Shown here: positions 50,339 through 59,022 of the stretch, in pieces
Layout of the letters: each line of letters begins with the position of its first letter
Numbering within the stretch: position 1 is the first letter of the stretch
From: Gymnodinialimonas sp. 57CJ19
Lineage (GTDB): Bacteria > Pseudomonadota > Alphaproteobacteria > Rhodobacterales > Rhodobacteraceae
Length of the DNA stretch: 64,000 bases
Assembly: GCF_038396845.1 (NCBI RefSeq)
Contig: NZ_CP151587.1
Coordinates: forward strand, 401,001-465,000
Reading direction: 5' to 3'
Position numbers and translations under genes: made by a program
The notes under the pieces: model-generated
Seen by the model: only the letters and a program-made list of their open reading frames with translations
Database searches by the model: none
What the model was told of the DNA's origin: nothing

Positions 50339-52095
50339 TGCGTATTTCGGACATTGAGCGGCACGACACCGATATCCTGATCCTCGGCACTGGCGGCGCG
50401 GGGCTGTTTGCTGCACTGCACGCCAAGCAGACCGCGCCCGAAGGCACCAAGATCACCATCGCCGTGAAGGGCCTGATCGGCAAATGTGGCTGCACGCGCA
50501 TGGTGCAGGGCGGCTATAACGTGGCCCTTGGCGGCGGTGATACGGTCGAGCGGCACTTCATGGACACGATCAACGGCGGCAAATGGTTGCCGAACCAGGA
50601 CATGGCGTGGCGGTTGTGTGAACAGGCCGTCGTGCGCATCCGAGAGTTGGAGAACGAGGTCGGGTGCTTCTTTGATCGCAACAAGGACGGCTCCCTCCAC
50701 CAGAAGGCCTTTGCGGGTCAGACGGCGGACCGGACCGTTCATAAGGGTGATTTGACTGGGATCGAGATCATCAACCGCCTGATGGAGAAGGTCTTGGCCA
50801 GCGGCGTCGAGAAGCTGCAGGAGCACCGGGCCGTGGGGCTGATCCCCACCAAGGACGGCTCTGCGCTGGCGGGCGTTCTGATGATCGACATGCGGACGGG
50901 CAGGTTCCGGTTGGTGCGGGCCAAGACGGTGCTGATGGGCACGGGCGGCGGGCCGACGATGTACAAGTATCACACGCCCAGCGGTGACAAGACGATGGAC
51001 GGCCTCGCCATGGCGCTGCGGGCCGGGCTGCCCCTGCGCGATATGGAGATGGTGCAGTTCCACCCCACTGGGCTTCTGGCGGGCGATCATACGCGGATGA
51101 CCGGAACCGTATTGGAGGAGGGTCTGCGCGGCGCGGGGGGGCAGCTGATTAATCATTCCGGCGCACGGTTCATGTTTGATTATGACGGCAAGGGCGAACG
51201 GGCGACACGCGATGTGGTGTCCCGAGGGATCTATGCCGAGATGCGAAAGAACAATAACCCCGAGCAGGAGGGGGTCTTTATCTCGATGAGCCACCTTGGC
51301 CCGGACTTTGTGCGCAAGAAGTTCAAAGGCATGGTGAACCGCTGTGCCGACAGCGGCTTTGATCTGGCCGCTGGCAAGGTGGAAGTAGTGCCGACGGCCC
51401 ATTACTTCATGGGCGGCGTGATTGTGGATGTGGATACGCGCACCGCGATGGAAGGGCTGTATGTGGCCGGAGAGGACGCGGGCGGGGCCCATGGCTCTAA
51501 CCGATTAGGGGGCAACGGGGTTGCAAACTCCACCGTCTATGGCGGCATCGCGGGCGACACGATGGGCCGCGATGTGGCGGGCATGGCGCTGCGCGAGCCG
51601 GATGAAGAGGTGTTGGCGGCGGAGTTTGAGCGGGCGATTTATCCATTGTCGCGCAGGCCCGATCTGGTGCTGCCCCTGCGCAAGCAGTTGCAGGATCTGA
51701 TGTGGGAAGAGGTCGGCGTGATGCGGACCGAAGCGGGGATGAAACGCGGTTTGACGGGGATCGCAGAGGTATCTGACGCCTTGATGGATGTGGGGGTGGA
51801 CGGGGAGAACCTGGCGTTCAACCTGACATGGCACGATTGGCTGAACCTACGGTCGCTCTGCGATATCTCGGAGGTGATTACCAAGGCGGGGATCGAGAGA
51901 GAGAACTCTCGCGGGGCGCATTTCCGTGAAGATTTCCCTGAGCCGGGCGCGATGGAAGACAGCGCGTTTACGGTGGCGAGATTGCAGGACGGGGTGGTTC
52001 AAGTGGAAAAGCAGCCGGTGCAATTCACCATCGTGCGCCCGGGAGAGACGGTGTTGCCCGAGGGCGCACCGGAGACATTGGTGGCGGCGCAATAG
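50338..52095 (+). CDS. sdhA: Succinate dehydrogenase/fumarate reductase flavoprotein, Cys at the flavin site
   Basis: A 585-residue flavoprotein. FAD motif ILGTGGAGLFAALHA is at about residues 15-29. Dicarboxylate residues known from FrdA are kept: His242 in QFHPTG, Glu261 and Arg264 in EEGLRG, Arg291 in TRDVVSR, His355 in PTAHYFMGG and Arg389 in HGSNRLGGN. At the site of covalent FAD attachment, where SdhA/FrdA have SHT followed by AQGG or AEGG, this protein has GCT followed by MVQGG, with Cys52 in place of His. So it should bind FAD non-covalently or, less likely, through Cys. It interconverts succinate and fumarate or a close analogue. Start by TGATG overlap. Confidence 0.88.
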   Translation: MRISDIERHDTDILILGTGGAGLFAALHAKQTAPEGTKITIAVKGLIGKCGCTRMVQGGYNVALGGGDTVERHFMDTINGGKWLPNQDMAWRLCEQAVVRIRELENEVGCFFDRNKDGSLHQKAFAGQTADRTVHKGDLTGIEIINRLMEKVLASGVEKLQEHRAVGLIPTKDGSALAGVLMIDMRTGRFRLVRAKTVLMGTGGGPTMYKYHTPSGDKTMDGLAMALRAGLPLRDMEMVQFHPTGLLAGDHTRMTGTVLEEGLRGAGGQLINHSGARFMFDYDGKGERATRDVVSRGIYAEMRKNNNPEQEGVFISMSHLGPDFVRKKFKGMVNRCADSGFDLAAGKVEVVPTAHYFMGGVIVDVDTRTAMEGLYVAGEDAGGAHGSNRLGGNGVANSTVYGGIAGDTMGRDVAGMALREPDEEVLAAEFERAIYPLSRRPDLVLPLRKQLQDLMWEEVGVMRTEAGMKRGLTGIAEVSDALMDVGVDGENLAFNLTWHDWLNLRSLCDISEVITKAGIERENSRGAHFREDFPEPGAMEDSAFTVARLQDGVVQVEKQPVQFTIVRPGETVLPEGAPETLVAAQ

Positions 52096-52121
52096 GGTGC
52101 AATGCCAGTCATAGAGGGATT

Positions 52122-52199
52122 GCGCCGACAGTGTCGGCGCCCAAGGCGAGGGGCGCTGCCCCTCGCGCTCCCCGGAGTTGTAAGGCCAAGATGAAGGAG
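52122..52199. repeat. Hairpins and intergenic repeat, copy B
   Basis: Two strong hairpins, GCGCCGAC-AGT-GTCGGCGC (52122-52140) and a 9-bp GCGAGGGGC stem (52146-52166), are followed by CCCCGGAGTTGTA and GCCAAGATGAAGGAG. The last part matches copy A near 1545-1574. Here the AAGGAG at the end of the repeat serves as ribosome-binding site for the GTG start of the fumarase alpha gene. Confidence 0.55.
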
Positions 52200-52206
52200 C
52201 GGGTCC

Positions 52207-53181
52207 GTGATCCCCATTAAGTTGATACAAGAGACAGCTGAGGCCTTGATGGATAAGGCCGCCATTGAGATCCCCCAGGATTATCTGGATGGGTTGCAGG
52301 AGGCGGCAAAAACCGAGGACGGGGATTTGTCGTCTTTCGTGCTGAAGGCGATGTTGGAGAATTACGAGGCCGCGAAGGAAGATCGCCGCGCGATGTGCGG
52401 GGATACCGGCGTGCCGCGCTGGTTTGTGAAGATGGGCAATGATGCCAGCGTCGAGGGGGGCATGGTGGGGCTGGAGGCCGCGTTGAGGCGCGCCACGGCC
52501 AGCGCCACCAATGGCGTGCCGCTGAGGCCCAATAGGGTGCATCCCTTGTGGCGCACGGACCACAACAACAACGTCGGCATCGGGGCGCCTGAGATCGAAT
52601 ATGGATTTGAGCCCGCCGCACCGGGAGAGGGGGCCGATTGGGTCGATCTGATTACCGTTCACAAGGGCGGGTTGTTTGGCACTGATTATCGGATGTTGTT
52701 CCCAAGCGACGGGGTACAGGGGATCAAGCGATTCTATCTGGACAGTCTGATGGCGTTCGGCAAGCGCGGGTTGGCGTGTCAGCCGGCGATCATCGGGATC
52801 GGGTTGGGGGGCTCCAAGGATGTGTGCATGAACCTTGGCAAGCGGGCCTCGACCTTGCGGGTGGTTGGCTCGCGCAACTCGGACCCGCGCATTGCCGAGA
52901 TGGAGGATGAGTTCAAGGAGCTCGGGAACTCTATCGGGATGGGGGCCATGGGGTTTGTGGGCAAGAACATGGTGATCGATTGCAATATCGAGGTGGGTTA
53001 CTGCCACACCGGGGGCATGCCGATGTCTGTGCATGCTTTCTGTCTGTCGTCACGGCGCGCGGTCGCGAGGGTCTATGGCGATGGTCGGGTAGAGTACCGC
53101 ACGGACCCCGATTGGTTCACGCCCTATCAGCGTCGGGAAACGGTGGACTGGCCGGAAGCGGGTTTGGAGGCTGCAGAATGA
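52207..53181 (+). CDS. Class I fumarate hydratase / L(+)-tartrate dehydratase alpha subunit
   Basis: A 324-residue catalytic subunit of the iron-sulfur hydro-lyases. The three Cys that hold the 4Fe-4S cluster are seen in AMCGDTGVP (Cys64), KDVCMNL (Cys207) and YCHTGGMP (Cys266). The domain order and length match two-subunit FumAB/TtdAB enzymes, which hydrate fumarate to malate or dehydrate tartrate to oxaloacetate. GTG start with AAGGAG seven bases before it. Placed directly after the SDH-like operon, fumarate hydration is the simpler reading. Confidence 0.88.
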   Translation: MIPIKLIQETAEALMDKAAIEIPQDYLDGLQEAAKTEDGDLSSFVLKAMLENYEAAKEDRRAMCGDTGVPRWFVKMGNDASVEGGMVGLEAALRRATASATNGVPLRPNRVHPLWRTDHNNNVGIGAPEIEYGFEPAAPGEGADWVDLITVHKGGLFGTDYRMLFPSDGVQGIKRFYLDSLMAFGKRGLACQPAIIGIGLGGSKDVCMNLGKRASTLRVVGSRNSDPRIAEMEDEFKELGNSIGMGAMGFVGKNMVIDCNIEVGYCHTGGMPMSVHAFCLSSRRAVARVYGDGRVEYRTDPDWFTPYQRRETVDWPEAGLEAAE

Positions 53182-53209
53182 CGATGATTTTTTGCCGAGA
53201 AAATCATCG
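53182..53209. other. Stem-loop between fumarase alpha and beta genes
   Basis: Arms CGATGATTTT and AAAATCATCG form a perfect 10-bp stem with an eight-base loop, beginning just after the alpha stop codon. It lies 69 bases before the beta start and may set the alpha-to-beta ratio or mRNA stability. Confidence 0.6.
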
Positions 53210-53278
53210 GGTGGTCAAGGATGTCTTCGCATCGCGAAGGTCATCGGCCCGCACCCTCACAACTTTAGGAGGCACCTC

Positions 53279-53944
53279 ATGAGCCTGCGTGAAATCATCC
53301 TGTCGACCACCCCCTCGGACGAGGACATTGCCCAGTTGCGGTTGGGCGATATCGTCTACCTCTCGGGCCTGATGTATACCGCTCGCGAAGGCGTCTACAT
53401 GCGGGCGTTGGAAGACCGCGCGAATATTCCGATGGAACTGCCCACGCAATCGGCGGCAAATTTTCATTGCTCTCCGGCGGCACGGATCAACCCTGACGGC
53501 AGCTTCGACATGGGGGCGGTGACGGCCACGGCGTCCTTCCGGTTTGCCAAGTGGTTGCCGGAGTGGATGGAGAAGACCGGCGCAAAGCTGATCGTGGGCA
53601 AGGGGGGGATGACCTCCAAGGATTACAAGGAATACTTCGTGCCCAATGGCGCGGTTTACCTTTCCACTGTGGGTTACGGCACCGGCGCGTTGCTCGGGCG
53701 CGGAGTGGAGAACGTCGAGGCCGTCCATTGGAACGAGGAGTTGGGCCTGGCGCAGGCGATGTGGGTGTTGAAGTGCAACAAGATGGGGCCGTTTATCGTG
53801 GCCTCGGACATGAAAGGCGACTGCCTGTTCGAGCGCGAAAACGCCAAGATCGCGGAGAATGTGGCGCGGGTGTATGAGGGCACGCGGCCGGCGACCCTAA
53901 AGCGCTATGGCGAGAGCGATGACCGCACGGACGAGGTGATATGA
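53279..53944 (+). CDS. Class I fumarate hydratase / L(+)-tartrate dehydratase beta subunit
   Basis: A 221-residue swivelling-domain partner of the alpha subunit. The VYLSGLMYTAREGVYMRA (about residues 26-43), SPAARINPDGSFDMGAVTATAS (in about 64-85) and IVGKGGMTSKDYKEYF (about 103-118) blocks are typical; the last carries the Lys-Gly region that closes the active site. TAGGAGG lies seven bases before the ATG. A short palindrome TGAGGCGTCCGCCTCA overlaps its stop codon (53942-53957) and may end the operon. Confidence 0.87.
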   Translation: MSLREIILSTTPSDEDIAQLRLGDIVYLSGLMYTAREGVYMRALEDRANIPMELPTQSAANFHCSPAARINPDGSFDMGAVTATASFRFAKWLPEWMEKTGAKLIVGKGGMTSKDYKEYFVPNGAVYLSTVGYGTGALLGRGVENVEAVHWNEELGLAQAMWVLKCNKMGPFIVASDMKGDCLFERENAKIAENVARVYEGTRPATLKRYGESDDRTDEVI

Positions 53945-53969
53945 GGCGTCCGCCTCAGGGTGAGGTTAT

Positions 53970-54710
53970 TTAGAGAAGCTCACTCGCGCCCACGCCGATC
54001 CCCATGGCGAGGGTCAGCAGGATCAGCACCCAACGAAACGCCGTATCGGACAGGCGGCGGAACACGGCGATGCCGATTTGCGCCGCGATAAGGCCCGTGG
54101 GGATGGTGATAAGAAGCGCCGTTCCTGCGCCCTCGTAGGCGCCGCGCAGGTACAAAAGGGTCACCGTCGTGATCAGCATCACCATGTTGAAGGGCTGTAA
54201 TACGGCGCGGGTCTCAAACTTGGTCCAGGGGCGCAGGGACATCCACATCGACGGCAACGCCCCCGACATACCCGCCGCCCCGCCAAGGATACCGCCCAAG
54301 CCGCCGATCAGACTATCCAGCACCGGGGTCCGGCGCGAAAACGCGGGCAAGGACCGGCGGATGGCGAAGTAGCCACCGTACAGGATCAGGAAGCCGGCCA
54401 CCCCAAGGCGCAGGGCCGTGGCGTCCAGCCCGTTCAGCAGCCAAACGCCCAAGGGTACGCCCACCAGCCCCGGCAGCACGAAACGCAACAGGCGGTGCGG
54501 TTGCGCAAGGATCGCCTCGCGCACGACCCAGACGCCTTGCAGGCCCGCCACCACGGACATCAGCGCCACGATCGCCACGGCGGTCACCGGGTCCAGCACC
54601 ACAAGGTAGAACCCCAGCGCGAACAGGGCCGTGCCTGTGCCCGATAGCCCGTTGATGAAGCCGCCTGCCGCAGCCCCCAAAAGCAGATAGGTGATGAGTT
54701 GCGCACTCAC
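53970..54710 (-). CDS. TauE/SafE-family anion exporter
   Basis: A 246-residue membrane protein with about eight hydrophobic segments. The N-terminal GGFINGLSGTGTALFALGF (about residues 16-34) and the second-half GGILGGAAGMSGALPSMWM (about 138-156) are the inverted repeats of the TauE/SafE family, exporters of sulfite, sulfoacetate or related anions. The start overlaps the LysR stop by four bases, so the two are one operon and the LysR protein probably controls it. It is convergent with the fumarase operon. Confidence 0.87.
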   Translation of the reverse strand: MSAQLITYLLLGAAAGGFINGLSGTGTALFALGFYLVVLDPVTAVAIVALMSVVAGLQGVWVVREAILAQPHRLLRFVLPGLVGVPLGVWLLNGLDATALRLGVAGFLILYGGYFAIRRSLPAFSRRTPVLDSLIGGLGGILGGAAGMSGALPSMWMSLRPWTKFETRAVLQPFNMVMLITTVTLLYLRGAYEGAGTALLITIPTGLIAAQIGIAVFRRLSDTAFRWVLILLTLAMGIGVGASELL

Positions 54711-55630
54711 GGTTGTGCGGCCCGCTGTTCAGGAGGAATGACGCTTAGCAAGGATTGAAAAACCTCTTCGATCACGCGGGTTTTGAACTGGTCTTTGGAG
54801 TACACAAGCCCAAGGGTCCGCGACGGCGCATCGGCCCCAAGGGACAGGCGTTTCACGGTGACGCCATCGGCGGGGCGCACGGCCAGATCGGGGACAATCG
54901 ACACCCCAAGCCCCGCCTGCACCATGGAGGAAATCGACTCGGCGCTGTTGAGCTCCATCGCCTCGGACACGCGCAGGCGTTTGGAGAGTATCCAGTTCTC
55001 GATCAACACGCCCAGCACGGCGCTGCGGTTGAAACGGATGAAGGGGCGGTTTTGAAGCAACGCGATGGAATCATCGCTTGGCTCATCGGCGGGGGCGATC
55101 AGCTGCAAGGCCTCGTGCGCCAAGGGGCGAAACTGCAGCCGCAGGGGCAGTAGCATCGGCTTGGTGACGATTGCGGCGTCCAAGGCGCCCCGTTCAACCT
55201 CGGCCAGAAGGTCGCCGGTCAGGCCGGGGCGAATGTGCAAGCCGATGCCGGGGAACCGGTCCTTCAAGACGGCCATCGCGCGGGGCGTCAGCCCGGTCAA
55301 CGTGGTGCCCAAAGCGCCCAAGCGGACATCGCCGCTGAGGCCATCTTTGTCCAGAACCGAGGAGACGAGGTTATCGTAATCGGACAAGAGCACCCGCGCC
55401 TTGGCAACGATTTGGTGGGCGATGGGGGTGAGTTCGGGCGTGCGGGTGCTGCGATCAAATAGGGCAACGCCCAAGTCAGCCTCGAGTGCGCGCATCTGCT
55501 GGCTGACGGCGGCATGGGTCACGTGGACCGTCTCGGCGGCGGCCGAAAAGGTCTTGGCGTCGGCCACGGCCACAAGGGTTCTGAGGAGGCGGATGGTCAC
55601 TTTCGGAAACAACGCTTTCCATAAGCGCAA
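54707..55630 (-). CDS. LysR-family transcriptional regulator
   Basis: A 307-residue LysR regulator. Helix-turn-helix ADAKTFSAAAETVHVTHAAVSQQMRALEADLG (in about residues 23-54) and a periplasmic-binding-like effector domain (about 90-295) are clear. It is co-transcribed with the TauE/SafE gene. Its inducer is unknown. It lies 27 bases after pcaQ on the same strand but is probably a separate unit. Confidence 0.87.
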   Translation of the reverse strand: MRLWKALFPKVTIRLLRTLVAVADAKTFSAAAETVHVTHAAVSQQMRALEADLGVALFDRSTRTPELTPIAHQIVAKARVLLSDYDNLVSSVLDKDGLSGDVRLGALGTTLTGLTPRAMAVLKDRFPGIGLHIRPGLTGDLLAEVERGALDAAIVTKPMLLPLRLQFRPLAHEALQLIAPADEPSDDSIALLQNRPFIRFNRSAVLGVLIENWILSKRLRVSEAMELNSAESISSMVQAGLGVSIVPDLAVRPADGVTVKRLSLGADAPSRTLGLVYSKDQFKTRVIEEVFQSLLSVIPPEQRAAQP

Positions 55631-55657
55631 ACACAGGCGCAGTTCTGTTTCCTTTTC

Positions 55658-56605
55658 TTACGGTTCCCTCGGGGCCGGAGCAAGCGAGATCGCCCCCAAA
55701 CCTGGGCCTTCACAGAGGTGGCGCAGTTCTTTGACGAAGGCACGCTGCGCGACCGAGGGGACATCCTCTGCCCGGCTCATGATACCCACCGCGCCCTGTG
55801 TCGCGCTCATGTCTATCGCCAGAGGCACAAGGCGGCCCTGGGCAATCGCCTCGGCCACAACGCCCCGGCTGATAACCCAGATTGTGTTGGGGTCCGCCAA
55901 GGTCGCCGTATGGCCAAAGGCAGGGGCGGCGGTTTCAATCCGATGCGGGAACAGGGGCACGCTGCGGGCGATAAGCATCCGTGCCACAAGGGGGCGAATG
56001 GCGGAATCCTTGGGCGGGTAGAGCACGCGGAACCGGTCCAGCTCGGCAAGGTCGCGGACGTGAATGGCGGGGCTTTGGGGGTTGGTGACGATCACCACCT
56101 CTTCCGTGTAAAGCTGCTGAAACCCCAGGCCGACCATCGCATTGGGGGCGCCTAACCGCCCCACGACCAGATCAAGGCCACCACTGCGGAGCCGTGCTGT
56201 CAGATCCCGGTGCAGCCCTTCGTGTACCTCCAGGTGGGTATCGGGGTTGGCCTTGGCAAAGGAGACAGCGGCGCGGGGCATCAAGGCAGAGGCGACACTG
56301 GGAAGTGCGCCAACCTTCAATTGCCCTGCGGCTTTGGCCCCGGCAGCCAGGCTACGCAAACCTTGGCGCAGGGCCGCGGTGCTTTGTTCGGCAAACTGAA
56401 GAAACACCTCCCCCTCGGGGGTAAGGGACACGCCAGACCGGCTGCGCACCATCACGACGACGCCGAGGATGTCCTCAAGCTCTTTCATCGTCTTGGAAAT
56501 CGCGGGTTGGGTCAGGTTCAATTGTTCCGCCGCGTGTTTGAAGCTGCGGGCGCGGGCGATGGCGCTGAACGCCTCGAGGTGGCGAAATTTGATCCGACGG
56601 TCCAT
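55658..56605 (-). CDS. pcaQ: LysR-family activator PcaQ
   Basis: A 315-residue LysR regulator that closely fits PcaQ, the activator of protocatechuate genes responding to beta-carboxymuconate or related intermediates. N-terminus RIKFRHLEAFSAIARARSFKHAAEQLNLTQPAISKTMKELEDILG (in about residues 4-48) is the DNA-binding domain. It is divergent from pobA, as in many alphaproteobacteria. I chose ATG 56605, which has GGA six bases upstream; another ATG is two codons earlier. Confidence 0.87.
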   Translation of the reverse strand: MDRRIKFRHLEAFSAIARARSFKHAAEQLNLTQPAISKTMKELEDILGVVVMVRSRSGVSLTPEGEVFLQFAEQSTAALRQGLRSLAAGAKAAGQLKVGALPSVASALMPRAAVSFAKANPDTHLEVHEGLHRDLTARLRSGGLDLVVGRLGAPNAMVGLGFQQLYTEEVVIVTNPQSPAIHVRDLAELDRFRVLYPPKDSAIRPLVARMLIARSVPLFPHRIETAAPAFGHTATLADPNTIWVISRGVVAEAIAQGRLVPLAIDMSATQGAVGIMSRAEDVPSVAQRAFVKELRHLCEGPGLGAISLAPAPREP

Positions 56606-56620
56606 ACTCATTCCAATTTC

Positions 56621-56635
56621 GGTAAGTAAGTTACC
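56621..56635. promoter_or_regulatory. Candidate PcaQ box between pcaQ and pobA
   Basis: GGTAA-N5-TTACC is a perfect inverted repeat close to the pcaQ start and 66 bases before pobA. Known PcaQ boxes in Rhizobiales have the form ATAACC-N4-GGTTAA, so arms differ in order; assignment rests on position. Confidence 0.4.
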
Positions 56636-56700
56636 CAATATCTCAATTTAAATACCCCTTCAAACAAGCGTAATATGTTCAAAAGAAGCAAGAGGACGCT

Positions 56701-57870
56701 ATGAAAACCCAAGTAGCAATTATTGGCGGCGGCCCATCCGGGCTGCTCCTGTCGCAACTGCTGCAGAGGCGCGGCATTGATAGCGTCGTATTGGAGCGCA
56801 AGACCAAGGAATATGTGCTGGGGCGCATCCGGGCGGGCGTGCTGGAACAAGGTTTGGTCCGCTTGCTGGAAGAAGCGGGCTGCGCCGACCGATTGCACGC
56901 CGAGGGGTATCCTCACGACGGGACGATCGTGTCCTACGGAGATGAACAGTTCCGCATAGATTTCCGCGAACTGACGGGCACACCCGTGGTGGTCTACGGT
57001 CAGACCGAGGTGACCCAAGACCTCTATGAAGCCCGCGAAAAGGCCGGGGGGAAGATCGAATTCAACGTCGAGAACGTGGTTATCCAGGGGGCCAATACCG
57101 ACACGCCTCAGGTGCACTACACCGTCGATGGCGAGGCCCGCGTGATTGAATGCGATTTCGTCGCGGGGTGCGACGGCTTCCACGGGGTCAGCCGCCAGAC
57201 CATCCCGCTGGATGTGCGCCGCGAATATGAGAAGGTCTACCCCTTCGGCTGGCTCGGCATTCTGTCGGAAACGCCTCCGGTGAACCACGAATTGATCTAC
57301 GCCAACTCGCCCCGCGGCTTTGCGCTGTGCTCGATGCGCAATGAAAACCTCAGCCGCTATTACATCCAATGTTCCTTGTCTGACCGGCCCGAGGATTGGA
57401 CGGACGAGGCGTTCTGGACCGAGCTGAAGCGCCGCATTCCGACGGCGGTGGCCGACAAGCTCGTTACCGGACCCAGCATCGAGAAATCCATCGCGCCGCT
57501 GCGGTCTTTCGTGACGGAACCCATGTGTTGGGGCCGCCTGTTCCTTTGCGGGGACGCGGCCCATATCGTGCCGCCCACCGGCGCGAAGGGGCTGAATACC
57601 GCCGCATCGGACGTGCATTACCTCTATAACGGCCTGCGTGATTTCTACGAGAACGCCAGCACGGCGGGGATCGACAGCTACTCGGAAAAGGCGCTGGCGC
57701 GGGTCTGGAAGGCGGAACGGTTCAGCTGGTGGTTCTCATCCCTGATGCACACTTACCCGGACCAATCGCCCTTTGATCTGAAGATGCAATTGGCCGAGAT
57801 CGAGTTTCTGCGTTCCAATGAAGCGGCACAGAAATCCATGGCGGAAAACTATGTTGGCCTGCCCTATTGA
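56701..57870 (+). CDS. pobA: 4-hydroxybenzoate 3-monooxygenase
   Basis: A 389-residue FAD enzyme that hydroxylates 4-hydroxybenzoate to protocatechuate with NAD(P)H and oxygen. The first FAD motif IIGGGPSGLLLSQLL is at residues 7-21, the DG motif CDGFHGVSR near 156-164, and the second FAD motif LFLCGDAAHIVPPTGAKGLN near 281-300. Length is the usual 390. GAGGAC lies before the ATG. It opens the pobA-pcaC-pcaH-pcaG operon, divergent from pcaQ. Confidence 0.95.
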   Translation: MKTQVAIIGGGPSGLLLSQLLQRRGIDSVVLERKTKEYVLGRIRAGVLEQGLVRLLEEAGCADRLHAEGYPHDGTIVSYGDEQFRIDFRELTGTPVVVYGQTEVTQDLYEAREKAGGKIEFNVENVVIQGANTDTPQVHYTVDGEARVIECDFVAGCDGFHGVSRQTIPLDVRREYEKVYPFGWLGILSETPPVNHELIYANSPRGFALCSMRNENLSRYYIQCSLSDRPEDWTDEAFWTELKRRIPTAVADKLVTGPSIEKSIAPLRSFVTEPMCWGRLFLCGDAAHIVPPTGAKGLNTAASDVHYLYNGLRDFYENASTAGIDSYSEKALARVWKAERFSWWFSSLMHTYPDQSPFDLKMQLAEIEFLRSNEAAQKSMAENYVGLPY

Positions 57871-57896
57871 TGCCCGCCCCCAAGAAGGAATCCCCG

Positions 57897-58277
57897 ATGA
57901 CTGAGCGCCAAACCCAAGGCATGGCCACGCGCCGCAAGGTTCTGGGCGATGCCCATGTGGACCGGGCCGAGGCCAACAAAAGCGCCTTTGATGCGCCGTT
58001 CCAGCAGATGATTACCGAAGGTGCCTGGGGCACGGTTTGGGCCGATGACGCGATCTCGCACCGCGAACGGTCGATGCTGACGCTGTCGCTTCTGGCGGCG
58101 ATGGGTAATTTTGAGGAAATCCCCATGCATATCCGTGCCACGGCCAACACCGGCGCCAGCCCGCAGGACGTTTTGCAGGCCTTTATGCACGTTGCCGTTT
58201 ACGCAGGCGTCCCGAAGGCCAATCATGCGATCAAATTGGCCAAGCAAACCTACGCCGAGATGGGAGTAGATCTATGA
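57897..58277 (+). CDS. pcaC: 4-carboxymuconolactone decarboxylase
   Basis: A 126-residue all-helical enzyme that decarboxylates gamma-carboxymuconolactone to the enol-lactone. [12 protein letters not shown] (about residues 13-24), [14 protein letters not shown] (about 60-73) and HMRAT-like [31 protein letters not shown] (in about 81-112) are diagnostic. I chose ATG 57897, with AGAAGGAA upstream, over one ten codons earlier. Its stop overlaps the pcaH start (ATGA). Confidence 0.92.
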   Translation: MTERQTQGMATRRKVLGDAHVDRAEANKSAFDAPFQQMITEGAWGTVWADDAISHRERSMLTLSLLAAMGNFEEIPMHIRATANTGASPQDVLQAFMHVAVYAGVPKANHAIKLAKQTYAEMGVDL

Positions 58278-59020
58278 GCACCCACAACACGCCCCCCAAG
58301 GCCGGTGGCTTTATCCCTCGGGATCGCAACTGGCAGCCCGATGCCCTGACGCCCCCCTACAAGACCAGCGTGAAACGCAGCCCTCAGGCGGCGCTTTTGT
58401 CGTTTCCCACAACGCTGAGCGAAGAGACCTCACCGATGTTCGGGCATCATATGTTGGGAGAGCTGGATAACGACCTGATCCTCAACTACGCGCGCCCCGG
58501 CGAAAGCGCGATTGGCCCGCGGATTATCGTCCACGGTCGGGTGATGGACGAGATGGGGCGCGGCGTTCCCGGTGCCTTGGTCGAGTTCTGGCAAGCCAAT
58601 GCGGGCGGCCGGTATCGCCACAAGAAGGAAAGCTACCTTGCCGCGCTGGACCCCAACTTTGGCGGCTGTGGGCGCACGATCACGGGGGAAGACGGCAGCT
58701 ACGAGTTCCGCACCATCATGCCCGGCCCCTACCCCTGGCCTAACGGCATGAACGACTGGCGGCCTGCGCATATTCATTTTTCCCTGTTCGGGCACGGCTT
58801 TGCCCAACGCCTGATTACGCAGATGTATTTTGAGGGCGACCCCCATATTCCGCTGTGCCCCATCGTGGGTATCCTCAAGTCGCAAGAGGCAGTGGACGCC
58901 CTGACCGCGCCGCTCGACATGAACCGGACAGTGCCGATGGATAGCCGTGCTTTCCGCTTTGACATGGTCCTGCGCGGGCAACGGCAAACCTATTTTGAGA
59001 ACCGTAAGGAGGGGCTTTGA
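58274..59020 (+). CDS. pcaH: Protocatechuate 3,4-dioxygenase beta subunit
   Basis: A 248-residue subunit that holds the catalytic Fe(III). The two Tyr and two His ligands are seen in GGRYRHK (about residues 114-120), PGPYPW (about 151-156) and AHIHFS (about 166-171). With PcaG it opens the protocatechuate ring between the two hydroxyls to give 3-carboxymuconate. It shares ATGA with pcaC. Confidence 0.95.
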   Translation: MSTHNTPPKAGGFIPRDRNWQPDALTPPYKTSVKRSPQAALLSFPTTLSEETSPMFGHHMLGELDNDLILNYARPGESAIGPRIIVHGRVMDEMGRGVPGALVEFWQANAGGRYRHKKESYLAALDPNFGGCGRTITGEDGSYEFRTIMPGPYPWPNGMNDWRPAHIHFSLFGHGFAQRLITQMYFEGDPHIPLCPIVGILKSQEAVDALTAPLDMNRTVPMDSRAFRFDMVLRGQRQTYFENRKEGL

Positions 59021-59022
59021 TC

